Source: Blastomussa wellsi
Taxonomy: Eukaryota; Cnidaria; Anthozoa; Scleractinia; Plerogyridae
Length of the DNA stretch: 64,000 bases
Assembly: GCA_947652115.1 (NCBI GenBank)
Contig: OX393565.1
Coordinates: 20,407,048 to 20,471,047 of the forward strand
Direction of reading: 5' to 3'
Of this stretch, positions 1 through 13,068 are shown piece by piece. The notes under the pieces are model-generated. The model searched no databases. It saw only the letters and a list, made by a program, of their open reading frames with translations, and was not told the origin of the DNA. Position 1 is the first letter of the stretch, and each line of letters starts with the position of its first letter. The position numbers and the translations under genes are program-made.

Positions 1-1179
1 TGAGGATTAAGAGTGCCGATAAATAAATTTTTGTTCCAGAGTTTTACGGCTTTCCGTGTTTCCTTGGTGAAGGGAAAGGCCGCAGACTGCCATATGTTGC
101 TTAGAATGATTTGGGAGATTGAAGTTTCTCGCAACCGGTTTCGATGCATTTTTGTCGTCTTTCTCTACGTCACGAAGGTGTTCTCGGAATCGGTCGCCAA
201 GTCGTCTCCCTGTTTCGCCGATGTACAACTTTTTGCAAAGAGTGCAAGTTATGCAGTAGATGGCATTGGCTGAGGTACAGGTGAAATGATCAGTGATTTT
301 GATAGATCGCTTGGGTCCCGATATTTTGTCAACGTTGTAAATGAAAAGGCATGTTTTGCATCGTGCGCGAGCGCATTTAAAAGTTCCGGGTTGATCACTA
401 GTTTGGAGTGCACTTCCAACTAAAACGTTACCTACGTTTTTGTCGCTTTTGAATGAAATTAATGGAGGTTGCGAAAAGATTCTACCAGTGTCGGGATCAT
501 TTTGAAGAAATTGAAAGTTTTTGAGGATGATGGATTTAACTGCGTGGTTGTGAGGTTGAAATGTGAGGGTGAATGGGATTCTATCGTTGTTTTCTCTCTG
601 TGACGTTTGTAGTGCTAACTGTCGATCAATTTGTTGGGCGCGATGATGGCCCGCTTGAACAACAGAAGCAGGATAGCCGCGTTTGTCGAAGAAATTGCAC
701 ATTTCCTCTGATTCTAAGGAAAAATCAGAGTCGTCACTACAAAGACGGCGAAGTCTAAGAAACTGAGAATAAGGAATGGAATTCTTGACATGTGATGGAT
801 GTGAAGATGAATACAACAAATAACTATGAGAATCTGTGGCTTTTTGGTGCACACTGGTGCATAAACCGTTGCCTTCGATAGAAACTTTGATATCCAGGAA
901 TGCTAAGGAAGTATCGGAAATTTCCCAGGTATATTTAAGGGCAGGATGAAACGAATTAACAGCGGTTATAAATTGATCGAGATCCTCTCTGGTAGAAGAG
1001 GTAGCGCCGATACAGTCGTCAATGTAGCGACGATAGAGTTCAGGTTTTGGGCCGTTGTATTGATTGAAAAATTGGTGTTCAATGTAGCCGACGAAAAGAT
1101 TGGCGTAGCTGGGTCCCATTTTGGTACCCATGGCCACGCCGGGCTGCCGGGCTGCGCCCTCGAGCTCGTCAACTATCAC
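1..1179 (-). mobile_element. Penelope-like retroelement, 3' part (RT palm + GIY-YIG endonuclease), degenerate
   Basis: One open frame of about 390 codons runs from 1179 down to a stop at 7-9. It contains the reverse transcriptase palm (YRRYIDDCIG, with the YxDD-type catalytic Asp pair, preceded by MGTKMGPSYANLF), then a linker with paired Cys ([16 protein letters not shown]), and a GIY-YIG endonuclease start ([20 protein letters not shown]). RT followed by GIY-YIG is diagnostic of Penelope-like elements. No ATG opens the frame, and the RT fingers are missing, so this is a 5'-truncated copy. Compared with a second copy at 53863-54560, it lacks a few bases near 20-25, which shifts the frame into an early stop. 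It is therefore probably inactive, unless the rest of a longer copy lies to the left of the window. Confidence 0.85.
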
Positions 1180-1798
1180 GCGGTAGAAATTTTGAGCTCA
1201 TAATCTAATTGTTAAATAGACTGCAAACAAAAACTACCCAGTTAAATAACCCAGTTCGTTTCTCTTCTTCGGAGAGTGGCTCACTGAGTTACTGCAGTGA
1301 AGAAACAAAACCACAGACACAGAGGAGCCCATATAACAGGTTTCTCATTCATGGAGCCAAGTTCGGCGTTCTGCGTTCTGCATTCGGAGTTCTGCAAATT
1401 ACCCCCGCCGTAAACCAGTCCCCGGGACCAGTGTGCAGCCGCCGTTTTTACAAAAAGACGTACTGATTATTTGTTCGAATGCGCTGAGCAATTAGACGTT
1501 TGAAATGGCAATAGCGGCACATACATGGTGGATGGTGAAATAGCCAAAGGTATTACCTTCAGCTTGTTTACATTCGTTAATAAAGAAAGAAGACTCGAAA
1601 TGAAATTCCGTGACCATTTCCTGACCTGTGGCAACTATGCTAGTGTAATTCAATGGATCCCTGCGTGGCATTTTTAAGTAAACTAACTATATCTAAACTC
1701 TCTATAAACGAAATGGACATCTCTCTAAGAAGGACAGTTTGTACCGGTACACAATAATTTTAATTCACAATAATTATTTAGATGCATACATTTTATCC
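1180..1798. other. intergenic, no gene seen
   Basis: This separates the Penelope fragment from the EAPP stop codon. It should contain the EAPP 3' UTR (minus strand). I see no coding exon and no clear polyadenylation hexamer for EAPP. Confidence 0.5.
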
Positions 1799-4700
1799 TC
1801 AAGCGTGGCTTGCAAGTATATTGAAAAAATGATAAACTTCATCACTATCATACACAGCAACCTCAGAGTTGCATTCTGCGCAAGTGACTGGGTGATAAAG
1901 TTCAGACGCAGCCCCGCCCGCAGCAGAGGTCATGTCATCCTCTTTTGTGTGCTGAACTAGTTTTCCTTTCTGCGCTTTCTTTCTCTTTTTCCCTGACTTA
2001 TGTTGCCGAGATGGCTCATATCTTAACACTTCATCTTCTGTGACTTTGCAGTTCATGACAAACATGGCTCTGTATTGGCTTTTGTACAGCTCATGCCTGA
2101 AAGGAAGAAATAAAGAAATCTACATCAGGTCAAATGGCCCATGCAGCCAGAACTTATTTGGATTATTTCTACTTCTCCCTAGATATAATACGTTGGTCCA
2201 TCATAAGGTTACCGCCAGCATTAAATTTGACAGTCTCCATTTATTCACCAGAGGCAGCAGAGCATTTTGAAACGTGGGGGAGCTCATCGTACAACAAACC
2301 AAGCACATACCCTCGGGGGGGGGGGGAGTGCGGTTCATTCGGTATGTGCCACCCAGTTCTACAAATTTGACCCAGTTTTTGAAAGAATTTACATTCATTT
2401 CAAGACTTCATTATTACCTAACGATAGATTACTATGTATACCACGGGAATTCTATCAGTTTGGTCGTGATGATGCGTAGCTGGTGGTTTATTTTGGTAGC
2501 ACGTGATCAAAACAAGCAGTGAAAGCAGCAAAACCTGAAACTGAGTGGTTTCCGGTTTCGTGGTTTTCGCTGTTTGTTTTGATCGTGCCGGCCACCACAA
2601 TAAACCACCAGCTACGCAGGCTAACCTATCAAATGTAATTTTAAAAATTGCTGTTGATCATTTGAAGCTTCCATTCCTTCGAGATATTATACCCCGAAAA
2701 AAGTAGACTGCAGACTGCTGTGCCCCCACATTTTGTTTGAGAGGGGGTGGGGGGGTTTCTGCTCCCCTGCCCCCCTGCTCTGCCGTCTATGTACATGTAC
2801 ACCTAGGAACCCTTTTAATAGTATATGAAGTTGGCTCAATCAGCCGCTGCATTCAGATGCTTGCTGCTGTCAGTAATCTTAATTTGTATTTCTTCAGAAC
2901 AGTGGTTCTCCTCAGCAGAATACAGGACCCGGGTACTAATACCAACTTGAAGGTACACAAGAGTCAGTACCTACCTGCTTCCAAAATTGAACAAGAAAAC
3001 AATCTCTTCACTGTATTCTTTTCTTTCTGCCTACTCAACTACGGGGCCCTTCCTACTTAAAAACTAAATCAATTGTTTGCAGTTGGCAACATACCTTTGA
3101 CAGTCAATACACAATGTAGTCATGCAAGCTGGGCAAGATAATATAGCATCACTTGAAGGGGCCTTCTCAACACCCTGCTTGGACTTTTTTGTTTTCTTTT
3201 TATCTGCTGAATTTGCTTCTTGATTCTCAGTTGAGCCTTTTAAATTTGGAGTGTTCACCTTCTGTTGTGCTGCAACCCGAAAGACCAAAAAGAAAACAAG
3301 GAACTTCATAAGCTTCAGTTACACCAATATCGACTAAAAGTTGATTTGCAAGAACATTACATAAAATTATATATTACAGTAAATTTTTTCGGGATGAAAT
3401 TTCATGACATTTTTGAAGATACAATAAGGTAAAAATCTGTGGTGTTTGTATAAACCCTTCAGGTGGCTGGTATTTTTTATATTGGAGGACAATGATAGAT
3501 GCTGAAAGGTTTATCAATAAATTAATGGCATCTCAGAAAGTGAGAAGCTTCAAGGTAATCCTCTGACTAATAAATGGGCAAGCCGGAAATAAATTAAGTT
3601 TATTTTTATTACTACCCTTTCTACAAATATTATGTGTTTTACTATTGCGGTAAAAGAAAAAAACACCTACAGCATAATTGCATTTTAAATAAAATACATG
3701 TAAGTTGACTGGCTTGCTTAATTTTCTTGACGGTAAACTGGAGCTGAAAAGGTGCTATTTTCCATCTAAACATGAGTAAACTCATCACCAATAGCTGAGT
3801 AGAAAAGCAAACACTGTCCCAGCTAGCGAAAGGTAACGCAAGCAAATGACTTGACCTCAACACGAGACCTGTAAAATTACTGAGCCCCCGCAAAGCCTTG
3901 GGGCACCCAGGATTCACGCATGAGACCACTGGCCAGCATTGTCTCGAGTCCACAAATTTTATAAAACGTCTATAATATACCTTTCTGCCTGTGATTCCGT
4001 CTCTGTTTTATGACCCACTGCTCATCTTCATCGTCCATGTCTGGGTCATACAACAGTTCATCATTTGTTAACATTTTTCTTCTTTCTTTTGATTTAGATG
4101 CTTGCCCACCGACTCGGTGTTCATCATCTGATCCTGAACTAAAGTATTCTTCTGCATATACATCATTTGTGTCTTCTGTAGTGCCACTACTGTGTGCGTT
4201 GTCACCATTTGTACTTGTGCCATTCAAGTTTTTATCTAAGTCACTGTTCACTTTCTCGATGGGTTGATCACCTGTCAGTATAATAAACAAAACAGTGGAG
4301 CATTACTATTTTGGAGAGAAAAATCATGATTTGCTAAATACATTCTCCAGTTGGTAGAGAGATCTAATACCGGAACTCGTCTGATACCTCGTCTGATATC
4401 ATCTGATATCTAGTCCTTTGATAAAGGTTGAGTCTATGTTCAAGCCTAGTAGCCCATCAGGTTGGAACTTTTCCCAGGGGTTTCATCAGGATTTTGTACA
4501 GGAGGTCAGTAGGGTTTTTAAGCTGGACATTTTTAGTTTTTGTAACAAAAGAAAGTAATTAGAGAAGACAAAAACGGCTGGGCATAGTTATGGCTCTCAT
4601 TCACAGTCGGTCAATTTGCCCGGTGCCTGGCCCTTAATGAACCCCCTGTTTTCCCAGTTCCCCAGCATGAGGTGACTAGGAGTATTCTACTCCCCCCTGT

Positions 4701-7700
4701 AAGCCCATTGCAGGGTTCAAAATCAAACTCAAATCAAATCACCTTCGCTTAAAGAGGGTGGAACATATAGTCTTTTGACTAACAAACCTGTGACCCTTGA
4801 ATTCCCGATCGAGTTGAATTTAGACATGTTGGATTTGTGGAGGGAGAAAAACCCTCAAAGTAAGGACACGACCCACAGCAAACACAACCCACATGACACT
4901 GGGTATGGAAATCGAACCCGGGCCACATTGGTGGAAGGCCAGCGCTCTCACCACTGCACCATCCGTACTCCCCAGGGTTCAATCCCCAGCATCAACTTCA
5001 CTGGTGCCCATGTAAACACCTAGAAGTGAGGCATTTCGTAATGGAAGTATCTTTCCCATGAACCAGGCCAGGTGGCTCTCCGGCCGTCCAGCTGTGGATG
5101 GTCACTTTTCAGGAGAAAATAAATAAATAAAACAAAGATCTTGTTGATTTGCAGTCGGGGATTTCATAGCGGAACTCCGGTGGTAGAAGGGCTGCAGAGC
5201 AGAGCCCCATACCTATAGAAATAGGAGAAACAAGCACACATACAAAGTACAAACAGGAGAACTATGCCTTTGATTTTTCATGGTCAAAATGGCAAGTGGC
5301 ATGACTTGCGGGCGCGTGCAAAGTATCTACGTATGTACGAACGACGTTGGCCCAATATGGCGACCATAGTCAGAGTTCGACCTGGTTAAAGGTTGCTATA
5401 AGCTTACATCTTTGCCATGTTAGGGCCAATTGACAGCTTTCAAAAGAAGGTATCCACTGACCACTATCACATGACCAGATCACAGGCTCAGATTTAGAAC
5501 TCATTGAGGTTACATGTTTTTTTTTTAAGTTGACCGCTGACCAGGTATTGATTTTATTGATCGTGGGCTCAGGTCCAATTTTTTTTGGCTTCTGGCAGGA
5601 TTTTTTTAATTTTTCATGGTCATTCTCAGTAGAAATTCTGCAATTGGAGTTGACGTTTTTAATTATTCTTATTTATTTCAGCTGTGGAATCTTTCTTGAG
5701 TAGTTGTGCACGCTGCTACTTTTAATGGACGCGATTTCACAAATTATTAAGAACCAGCAAAAATACGGAGCTCCACTTTTAGCCTTGGCTAAATCTATAT
5801 ATATTAATAGATAATTTGAACAAATCTGATTTGATTTATTAGTTTCCTCTGGTTACTTCATAGGTGAATACTAGGCACTCTTTTGCAGCCGGGAAGAGCA
5901 ACATGTGTGTTACCGAACCGAGGAGCACTTGTTGGTGGTTACATGAAGTACTAACTTGTCGATCCCAGACTCCAACTTCCCCCTAATATAAGATGGCCAC
6001 CAAGATCAACGTCGGACAAACGTTGGAATAAAAGACACCCATGGAGGTGTTACCACAACCAATGCATTTAGTGGCAGAAGCAACTACAGTTTCAATCAAT
6101 TTTAGGCATTTGACAGAAAACGACCCATCATCATTGAACCTGGAATGCTTGATAGATCTGGAGTCCTTTGATAAACTACTAAAATTATCAATGTTCATGT
6201 TATATCAAACTTTTGCTCTGGCTTCAGTTTGTAAATTTAATATTAATAGCACCATAATGCGATTAAAAATGAAATGATAAAAAAATAAAAATTTGAAAAG
6301 ATAAAGGAGAGGTAAGTGATCACAAAAGAGGGTGTCCTCATGATTCCAGATTCCTGGGAGGAGGTGGGGAGGGGTTGGACCCACATAGAACATTTTAAAT
6401 ATTAAACAACAGCATCAATATCTAGTCTAATTATTATATTGATTGATGCGCTGGTAAATAAATGCATCAGTTGAACATTTATGATCTCTAGACATTTATG
6501 ATTGCTAAATACTGAGCAAAAAACTTGCATATTCGATACAATGGACCTATATTATGGAATGAAACTGATGAGAGATTTAAGATTCTATCTTCGTATTCAT
6601 TTAAAAGAGAACTGTCCTCAAATGTCATTAATTTTTATTAATTTTAATTACTAAATGCTATATTTTTGTATTTTGTTATTTCTTTTAATGCAATTGAAAT
6701 ACATATTTTAATAAAGAGCGGGGGTGGTTAGCGGTCATTGTCTAGTGGTCAGCGGCCATGTTGTGCTGGGCATTTCAGCTCTCTTCTTCCCCCCTTCCCT
6801 ATTTCCACTGCTTGGCAGTGTGATGGGTGCCTGGATGCCTGGCGTGGGGGCTCATGGCTGGGTTGCAGGGATTTGCCAGCCATGGGAGCGGTAATCGGTC
6901 TAGGGGCTGGCTGCCAACAGTGGAAGCCCCTGGACACCCCAGGCACCCAACCTCCACTTAGTGATGCAATAACAATTATTCCATGAGCCCGCATTGGATA
7001 TGAGGTGATAAATAACCAACAAGCGCGTAGCGCAAGTTGGTTATAATCACCTCATATCCAACAAGGGCGAATGGAATAATTGTTTTAGTAAATTCTCAAC
7101 CTCGGTTATTGTCGTAGGAATTTTTAAACAGTACACTTGTTCAGTCTATTTTTTAATATTATTAATAATGCGGACATTTCAGTTTGACCTAAACGAAGCG
7201 ATGCTATGAAAAGGCGGCAAAATCAGTGGTGCGTTGCTTGCTCTGTAAGTTGAATGGAATAAGTGAAAGGCGAGCGAGAGAAACAGCTGCTTCTTCGCAA
7301 ATATTCCTGGCACAATCTCCTTTAAAGTTTTCTTTATTGTGGAACATCTGGACAAACAATGTTGGTTAATGGGAAGATCGGAAATATTGCGAAGCTGAAC
7401 ATCGCATTACTTGTACAAGCCAAATCAAGCTTGTTCACAGCTGTCTAGCGATCTCGCAGTTGATAAAGAACCCGATCACGACTGATTCCAAATTAATTGT
7501 GTTGAAACAAAGATGGTTAGCTCAGAACCGATGAATTCCTCAGAAGAAAAGGACAAAGCAAACTGTCACTGAATTGCTGCACAGATGAAAAGGGAGGAAG
7601 AGATTGATCTTCGAAGATAATTTCACTGTGGGAAGCCGGTGTTGTTTGTAAAAATTATATACCGTCGCAAGAACATTGCCCCTTTGTGTGCCACATTTAT

Positions 7701-8970
7701 TGTTCTCGTTTGAAAGCTTGGACCCGCTGGAACTGACAAGCCTTGTCCAGGTAAAAAAACTTTACTGTATTGCTAGCCATATTTATGCTGATACTCTGTT
7801 TTCACTTTCTGGACAAATTTGTGTTGATCAGTTTCGGATCTTCCCGTAAACGCCGTGCCTGCGGCTCGTGATTTACAAAACTTTTCTTGTTCTCCCAAAC
7901 ATTCCGTATGGGTTATTACCCCTATAAACCCATAGAAAGTGTGGTCTATTGCTTAAATAATTCGTTTTATTTACTCGATTCATATAATCAAAGTTTTCAT
8001 GGTCTCTTTTAGGGGTCAAAAAAGCTTGGGCCACGCCCAGATTGGTCTCCTTTAGGGGTTTAATTCAAAATTTCCGATGAGCATCCCCGCCCCTTTCATA
8101 TGCGAGACCCCCCTGGGGTGGTGGCCTAATGGTTAGTGCGCTGGACTCTGGATCAGGCAGTCCAGGTTCAAAACTGCAGGGCTTCTGATATCTTGCGCGG
8201 TCGCGGAGCCGCGAAATTCAGGTATATCCGCGAAATTCAGCGAAATTGACAAAAACACGCGAAATTCGCTACAAATCCTACCAAATACATGTCGGTACAA
8301 CATATTTGAAGCTTATCTTTACTATTGCAGCTGTTTAATTGCAGTAAACTTGTAAATTTATCTTGAAATTTCGTCACCGCTTCCACGAGTAAACAACATA
8401 CCAAAAACTACCAGGCGTTTTAGATTAACATTGCGAAAAACTGGGCACCGGCCACAATGTGAATACATTTCATTGCCACTTTTCGTTGCTACTGCTGTAG
8501 TAATGTAGGCACCAATTTACTCGTACGTGCAGGACACGATTGAAGACGCAAGAATGTTTTGACTTCACAAATGGATTTGAACCTTCAGTCACGAACAATC
8601 TTGCCTTGAAACTGCAAAGCAACACAAGAGAGCAAGGACAGAAAAGAAATTTATTGCGTTGTGGTTTTCGGCTCTAAATTGCAGCTCATAAAGGAGGATA
8701 ACCAGTCAACGTTTTTCTTGGCGCTCGAAACAAGAACAGTTTCCTTCAGAACTGTGTTGGATGAACTTTTATGTTTTCTTTCTTGCCCTGAATTTGACAT
8801 CCTGCAGTATTTTTTCTGGAATGCTTCTCGTTTGCTCTTTAGCGAAATTTGCCCCGAAAACCCCCGCAAAATCCCTGCAAAAATCTTCCATTTTCTCAGT
8901 GAATTTGTCTCTGCAAATCCCGCGAAATTTTACATTTCCCCCCGCGAATTGTCAGAAGCCCTGACTTTAC

Positions 8971-9035
<65 letters not shown>

Positions 9036-12000
9036 GCAATAATAATAACGTTATTTAACCAGGGAGCTCAAATCACCAAACGTGTTATTCAATGAGGCCC
9101 TGCCAAAAAGAACTATGTTAAAAATGGGTACTGGCAAAATAATGCTGGGAGGGAACCCTGTGATGGACTGGCATCCCATCCAGGGGAGAGTAGAAATACC
9201 CCTAGTCGCTTCATGCTACAGAAACCGGGATAAGCTCCAGCCTGATGGCCCACTAGGCACCCTACTCAGGGCACAGGGATGAAAGACCATACCCTATCCA
9301 GTGTGGCATGGATCCTGTGTAGGCTATATAGGCAAGTCCTCTACTCCCCAGTCCCAATCCTCAGAGGTTAATCCTCAATGGTTAATGTAAAAATTGTTAT
9401 TATTATTAAAAAATAAAGGGACACCATCATATTTTGCGTACACGGTAGCATCAAATGCTGTCCATCAACAAAAAAAACAACTTTCACTTTGAATTGGTGT
9501 GACAAGTTTTCCCTACGTGATCTGGTGTTTACCATTGTATTTGATCGCACGCTTGGCTCAGTAGTTCGAAATAAAAAAATGGAAAAGCAGTCTGAACATG
9601 ATGAGATTGTTGAAGAGGTTAGTCCAACATTATACTTTGATTTCATTGCATGCTATTTCCTTTCCATGGTTATGTTTTGCTTATGGGAAAGCCTGCTCAC
9701 ACATCAAAAAAGTAATTGAATGAAATGACTGCAGTACTGATCAGCATGTAGCTTTCACATTTTTTAAAGTCTAGACTGATTTCTTAATTTGATTAGCATC
9801 TTCATAATTTGTGATTACCTCAATACAGTAGCAAAAATGCAGCTCAGAATGAATATTAAATAAATAAAAGTACATAAAGCATTGATTAAAAGAACCCCTA
9901 CCATGGCCATTCTCGTAGGTTCTCATCATACTTTCTAGTTCCATGTCCATTTCTTTCTCAAACTCATCCTCACTGCTAGATTCTCCTTCTGGCTTTTGTT
10001 GTTTTAATCCTTCCACATCAAGCTCATCATCAGAGCTACAATCAAAAAGAAAAAAATTTGTATATACTTAGTTAGTTTTAATTTGCATTTTGCTGGGTGA
10101 GCCTATACAATTACGGAATGCGAGTAAATCTAAATATGTTTCCTCGACAAAGACCTGGCAAGGGGGGACTCGCATATGAAAAAGATAGGGATACTTGTCA
10201 TCTTGCTTTGGGGTGTGTTTGGTCTCGCTTAGGTGTTCCGGACGAAAACGCAAACTGATCTTTTTTGCTATCAAGGTCTCATTTAGGGTACTGTCTCCTT
10301 TGCAGCCATTATTAGGGTCGTCACACAATGCTCCTCTCCACTAACGGCTGCTTAAACCTGAACCACATTCCTTTCAGCAGATTAGCCAATCACAACTTGG
10401 CTCTCATATTCCTGAGTCAGTCCCGCCAAGACTAATTGTCCAATCACAACTCATGTTTTATTGGCGACCCATGCATGACGGGCCGCGTTTGCCCACAACT
10501 ACCGGTAATTAGGTTGAATGACGGTTGCTAAGCTCAATTTCCTGTTTTATTTGGCATTTGGTCTGGTGCATGTTTATAGTGGGGTTGTTTACGCTGTCTT
10601 CTGGTGAATCATATTGCTTTAAAAACTGCTCAATTTGCACAGTTTTAGAAAAGAATAAGTCCTCTGATACTTCTGTTTGAAGACATGACTAAACATTGAC
10701 CTCGAAAACGGACAAATGAAACTCCTAATAGCATTTCCGCCTTTTGTGACATCTTGTTGCGATTTGGATTCCTTTCCTTGATGTACTGTTTGTCACAAGC
10801 TCAACAGACGATAGCGAGATCGAATTATTCTAGCAATGTCGAGTGAACCTTTCCCAAATTTGAAAATTTTGTTATTCTTTAGAAGGCGACGAACAATTGA
10901 AGTACCTGGAGCTGCTGTCGACTATTTTTCTCAGAGGTTTATATATCCACAGGAAATCTCTGAGATCTCGCGAAGGAGCCGTTAAATTCCAGTGGGAAAC
11001 TGGCACATCATTGACAAACTACAACTGATACTTGATTAGTTTTAGTGATAATAATAAGCAATATTATAATATAATATAATTACATAATAATAAGGGATTG
11101 GTGCATTTTGTAATTATCGCGCGAAGTCTAAACAAAGGGAAAGGAATGCGGTCGGGTTTAAGCAGCCGTTAATAAGGAGGAGCATTTCGTGAAAACAACA
11201 TTCCCGCAGGTGAAATTGCACAAAGACATGCGAAACGGCTGGCTTTTTGTTTTGTCACAATATTACGCTCTTGAAAGAAATTTTTTATTTTTTCATATTT
11301 GTTTGCTCTGTGGAATAAGAGTTACCGCCAGTTGCTTTAATAAATGTTTAGACGCTGTTTTGAAATACTCAGCAAATTATCAAAATCATTCACAAAAGGT
11401 TAGAATATTGTCATCTTGTTGTTGTGTTTGGTGAGAAAAGAGCAAATCGTAACGGGCACGTGCAATCATTCAAGACATGAACACGGATGATTGACGTCCA
11501 GTAAAACTTAATTTTCAAACAAGAAAAATTGTTGGAGTGCATGTGTGATTGGTAACCGCTGTAATAAGCACTTGCTCAATACACTCAGGTAACTAAACTA
11601 AATAAAAAGTTTTATTCCTTCTTAACATTCTTTGATCCAAAAAAAAAACATTCTTTGATCCAAATTAGTTACACCCACATTGTCACACCGGTGGTACACT
11701 GTGTGTAGCAAGCATTCTCACTACTGCATCATTCCTGTTACCCTCTTTTAATAATTAGTTGTTAATGAATTTAAAGGATTGTATTCTTCATTGGTAAAAT
11801 CCTGAGGTTCTGCAGAGAAGGAAAAAGGAAGCAGCATGGAAGATCATGCGAAGAGAGAACTCCCCCCATCCCCGGTTTTTCCTTCTGCTTTAACAGAGGC
11901 AGAAAAAAACGGGGGTGTCAACTCTAAGAAGGGCTGTTTCAGGAGAAAAACAAAATTCTTCCTGGAATCTGACGATTTTGCTGGGAATCGGGAGACTTGG

Positions 12001-13068
12001 AAAATGTTCCAGGAAACACAAAGTAATAAAGTTAAAATTTCGGGAATTTTGAGATTTCGGGGGGAATTTCTCCCAAATATTCGGGACAACATTCCAGATT
12101 TTCAGGAGGGCTTTTATTACACACGGTACCGCTCAAACAGCATTTGTTAGAGTTGTCACCCCCCGTAGAAAAAAGGAGTCACATGAGTACACGATTTATG
12201 CACAAGCCCTGACACCATGAGTAAATCTTCCCTCATATCAATCACGCGTGGGTGGGAAGCCAACCAAATCATGTGCACTATGATATACACTGCTTGTTGA
12301 AACATTTTTATAATAAACAATTCCATTCAGGATGGGATTCAAGAAAACAGCAAATTAATTTGGATATTTTTGACTGTATATTAATTATTTTTCTGTCAAC
12401 AACTTGGTTGTCGTCTGAAAGCTTGACTGCCTTTCTTCTGTCTGAAGGCCTTGGACGTGATTGAAACCTTCTAGAGGTCACTGTACATGTACAATTTCAA
12501 CATTCTTATTCTTGCACATGGTGTCTAGTTGCTTTTCCAGACTCTGACCGAAAATGTAATAAGTACAGAGTGTTGAGCAGCTAAAATAACTAAGCTTATA
12601 AAGATCTGATAGGAAAAGCCAAACATACATCAAATTTGCACATTTCCATAACGAGTTTGCGACAGGTTCCCAGACAGAATTTCAACTCATTCACAGATGG
12701 CATTTCCATAAAAATCCCTGCCATACCTTTTGAGTTATGAAATCGTCACTTTGGGTCGCCCGGGGTTGTTTTTACGTCACTTCAACGTAAACTTACATTT
12801 TTGGATACAAAACGTGACTGTATGCACCATTTTTAACACAGCAAGATTTAATACGACGACAAAGCAGCATAGATTTCCATTCGAGCACATCAACATAACG
12901 TAAGTTCTTATGTTGGTAAGAAATTCGTCAGTACACAACTTCAACCAGGCATTAAATTCGCAACGTCCATTCAGGCAGGAAAAGCTGAGATTAATTGAAG
13001 TACCTCTCGTTTCTGTCATCATCTGAGCTGCTATAGCCTCCTATGTTGTAAGGATCCTCGTCATTCAT
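1799..13068 (-). CDS. EAPP: E2F-associated phosphoprotein (EAPP), five exons
   Basis: EAPP is a nuclear phosphoprotein that binds activating E2Fs and modulates E2F-dependent transcription (known for the vertebrate protein). Exons on the minus strand: 13068-13004, 10035-9902, 4271-3981, 3269-3095, 2096-1799. All junctions are GT-AG, phases agree, and the total is 963 nt, or 320 residues (human 285). The N-terminus is acidic (MNDEDPYNIGG, then SSSEDEFEKEMDMELE). A conserved MLTNDELLYDPDMDDEDEQW block follows. The C-terminus has the family's paired Cys motifs (CPACMTTLCIDC and CAECNSEVAVYD) and ends HFFNILASHA. The start was chosen because it is the only ATG that opens the conserved acidic N-terminus. 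Intron 2 (about 5.6 kb) and intron 1 (about 3 kb) are loaded with repeats. The gene is divergent from the TTLL12-type gene. Confidence 0.93.
2474..2617. repeat. short hairpin MITE in EAPP intron 4
   Basis: The termini are inverted copies of each other (gcgtagctggtggttta at the left, taaaccaccagctacgc at the right). The arms continue inward through aaaacaagcagtgaaa and its complement. The element is about 144 bp and almost entirely palindromic, with no coding capacity. Confidence 0.75.
4775..4975 (-). mobile_element. tRNA-derived SINE (minus orientation)
   Basis: Read on the minus strand, the segment starting near 4973 resembles a tRNA. It has an A-box-like tggtgcagtggtgagagcg and a B-box gggttcgattcc about 35 bp downstream, followed by a non-tRNA body. 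It lies in EAPP intron 2. It is unlikely to be a functional tRNA gene because the acceptor end is not paired. The 3' limit is uncertain. Confidence 0.6.
6971..7084. repeat. near-perfect hairpin repeat
   Basis: Two arms of about 50 bp pair around a loop of about 15 bp (aagcgcgtagcgcaa). The left arm contains ggatatgaggtgat and the right arm atcacctcatatcc, and the outer ends aacaattattcca and tggaataattgtt also pair. It may be one terminus of a larger element continuing rightward, but the partner end was not found. Confidence 0.75.
8115..8176 (+). mobile_element. tRNA-like SINE head, interrupted
   Basis: This has an A-box-like tggcctaatggttagtgcg and a B-box-like ccaggttcaaaac, the same head seen inverted at 46336 and 55070. 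It stops abruptly where the inverted-repeat element at 8177 begins. Confidence 0.65.
8177..8963. mobile_element. non-autonomous DNA element with 12-bp TIRs
   Basis: The left end cagggcttctga is matched by an inverted right end tcagaagccctg. Both subterminal regions carry copies of gcgaaattc-type motifs in inverted orientation. It is about 787 bp with no transposase. It sits directly against the SINE head, suggesting insertion into it. No clear target duplication was identified. Confidence 0.6.
8972..9032. repeat. (TAA)n microsatellite
   Basis: About 20 uninterrupted TAA units follow the inverted-repeat element, in EAPP intron 2. Confidence 0.95.
9118..9262 (+). mobile_element. SINE body fragment
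   Basis: The run gggtactggcaaaataatg, then ggactggcatcccatccag and a terminal gggataagctcc, matches in inverted orientation the body of the SINE at 46075-46336. It has the same orientation as the head at 8115, so the two may be pieces of one disrupted copy. Confidence 0.55.
10327..11186. mobile_element. 860-bp element with ~45-bp imperfect TIRs, no transposase
   Basis: The left end (aatgctcctctccactaacg, continuing gctgcttaaacct) is an inverted imperfect copy of the right end (aagcagccgttaataaggag, then gagcatt), over about 45 bp. The interior has no credible coding frame. It lies in EAPP intron 1. A flanking frame at 10068-10328 looks like repeat sequence rather than a gene. Confidence 0.7.
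11910..12165. repeat. MITE with ~18-bp TIRs
   Basis: The left end cgggggtgtcaactctaa pairs with the right end ttagagttgtcaccccccg. It is about 256 bp, in EAPP intron 1. The interior is full of gggaat/ttcc-type runs and is non-coding. Confidence 0.7.

Larger units (their letters stand above)
4272..9901. other. EAPP intron 2, repeat-rich
   Basis: This 5.6-kb intron holds the SINE near 4.8 kb, a GC-rich patch at 6720-6960, a hairpin at 6971-7084, a SINE head at 8115, an inserted terminal-inverted-repeat element at 8177-8963, a (TAA)n tract and a SINE body near 9.2 kb. I found no coding exon in it; short open frames here are not supported by any recognisable protein family. Confidence 0.6.

Noticed and set aside
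6738..6986. 82-codon GC-rich frame with Gly/Cys/Trp-rich product
   Set aside because: Open on both strands at once and low complexity; a GC-rich repeat patch is more likely than a gene.
10068..10328. 86-codon minus-strand frame with many polar residues
   Set aside because: No family resemblance; it adjoins an inverted-repeat element and resembles repeat sequence, and it lies in an EAPP intron with no matching splice signals in phase.
11630..11665. Short tandem duplication of cattctttgatccaaa
   Set aside because: Two copies only in an intron; ordinary replication slippage.
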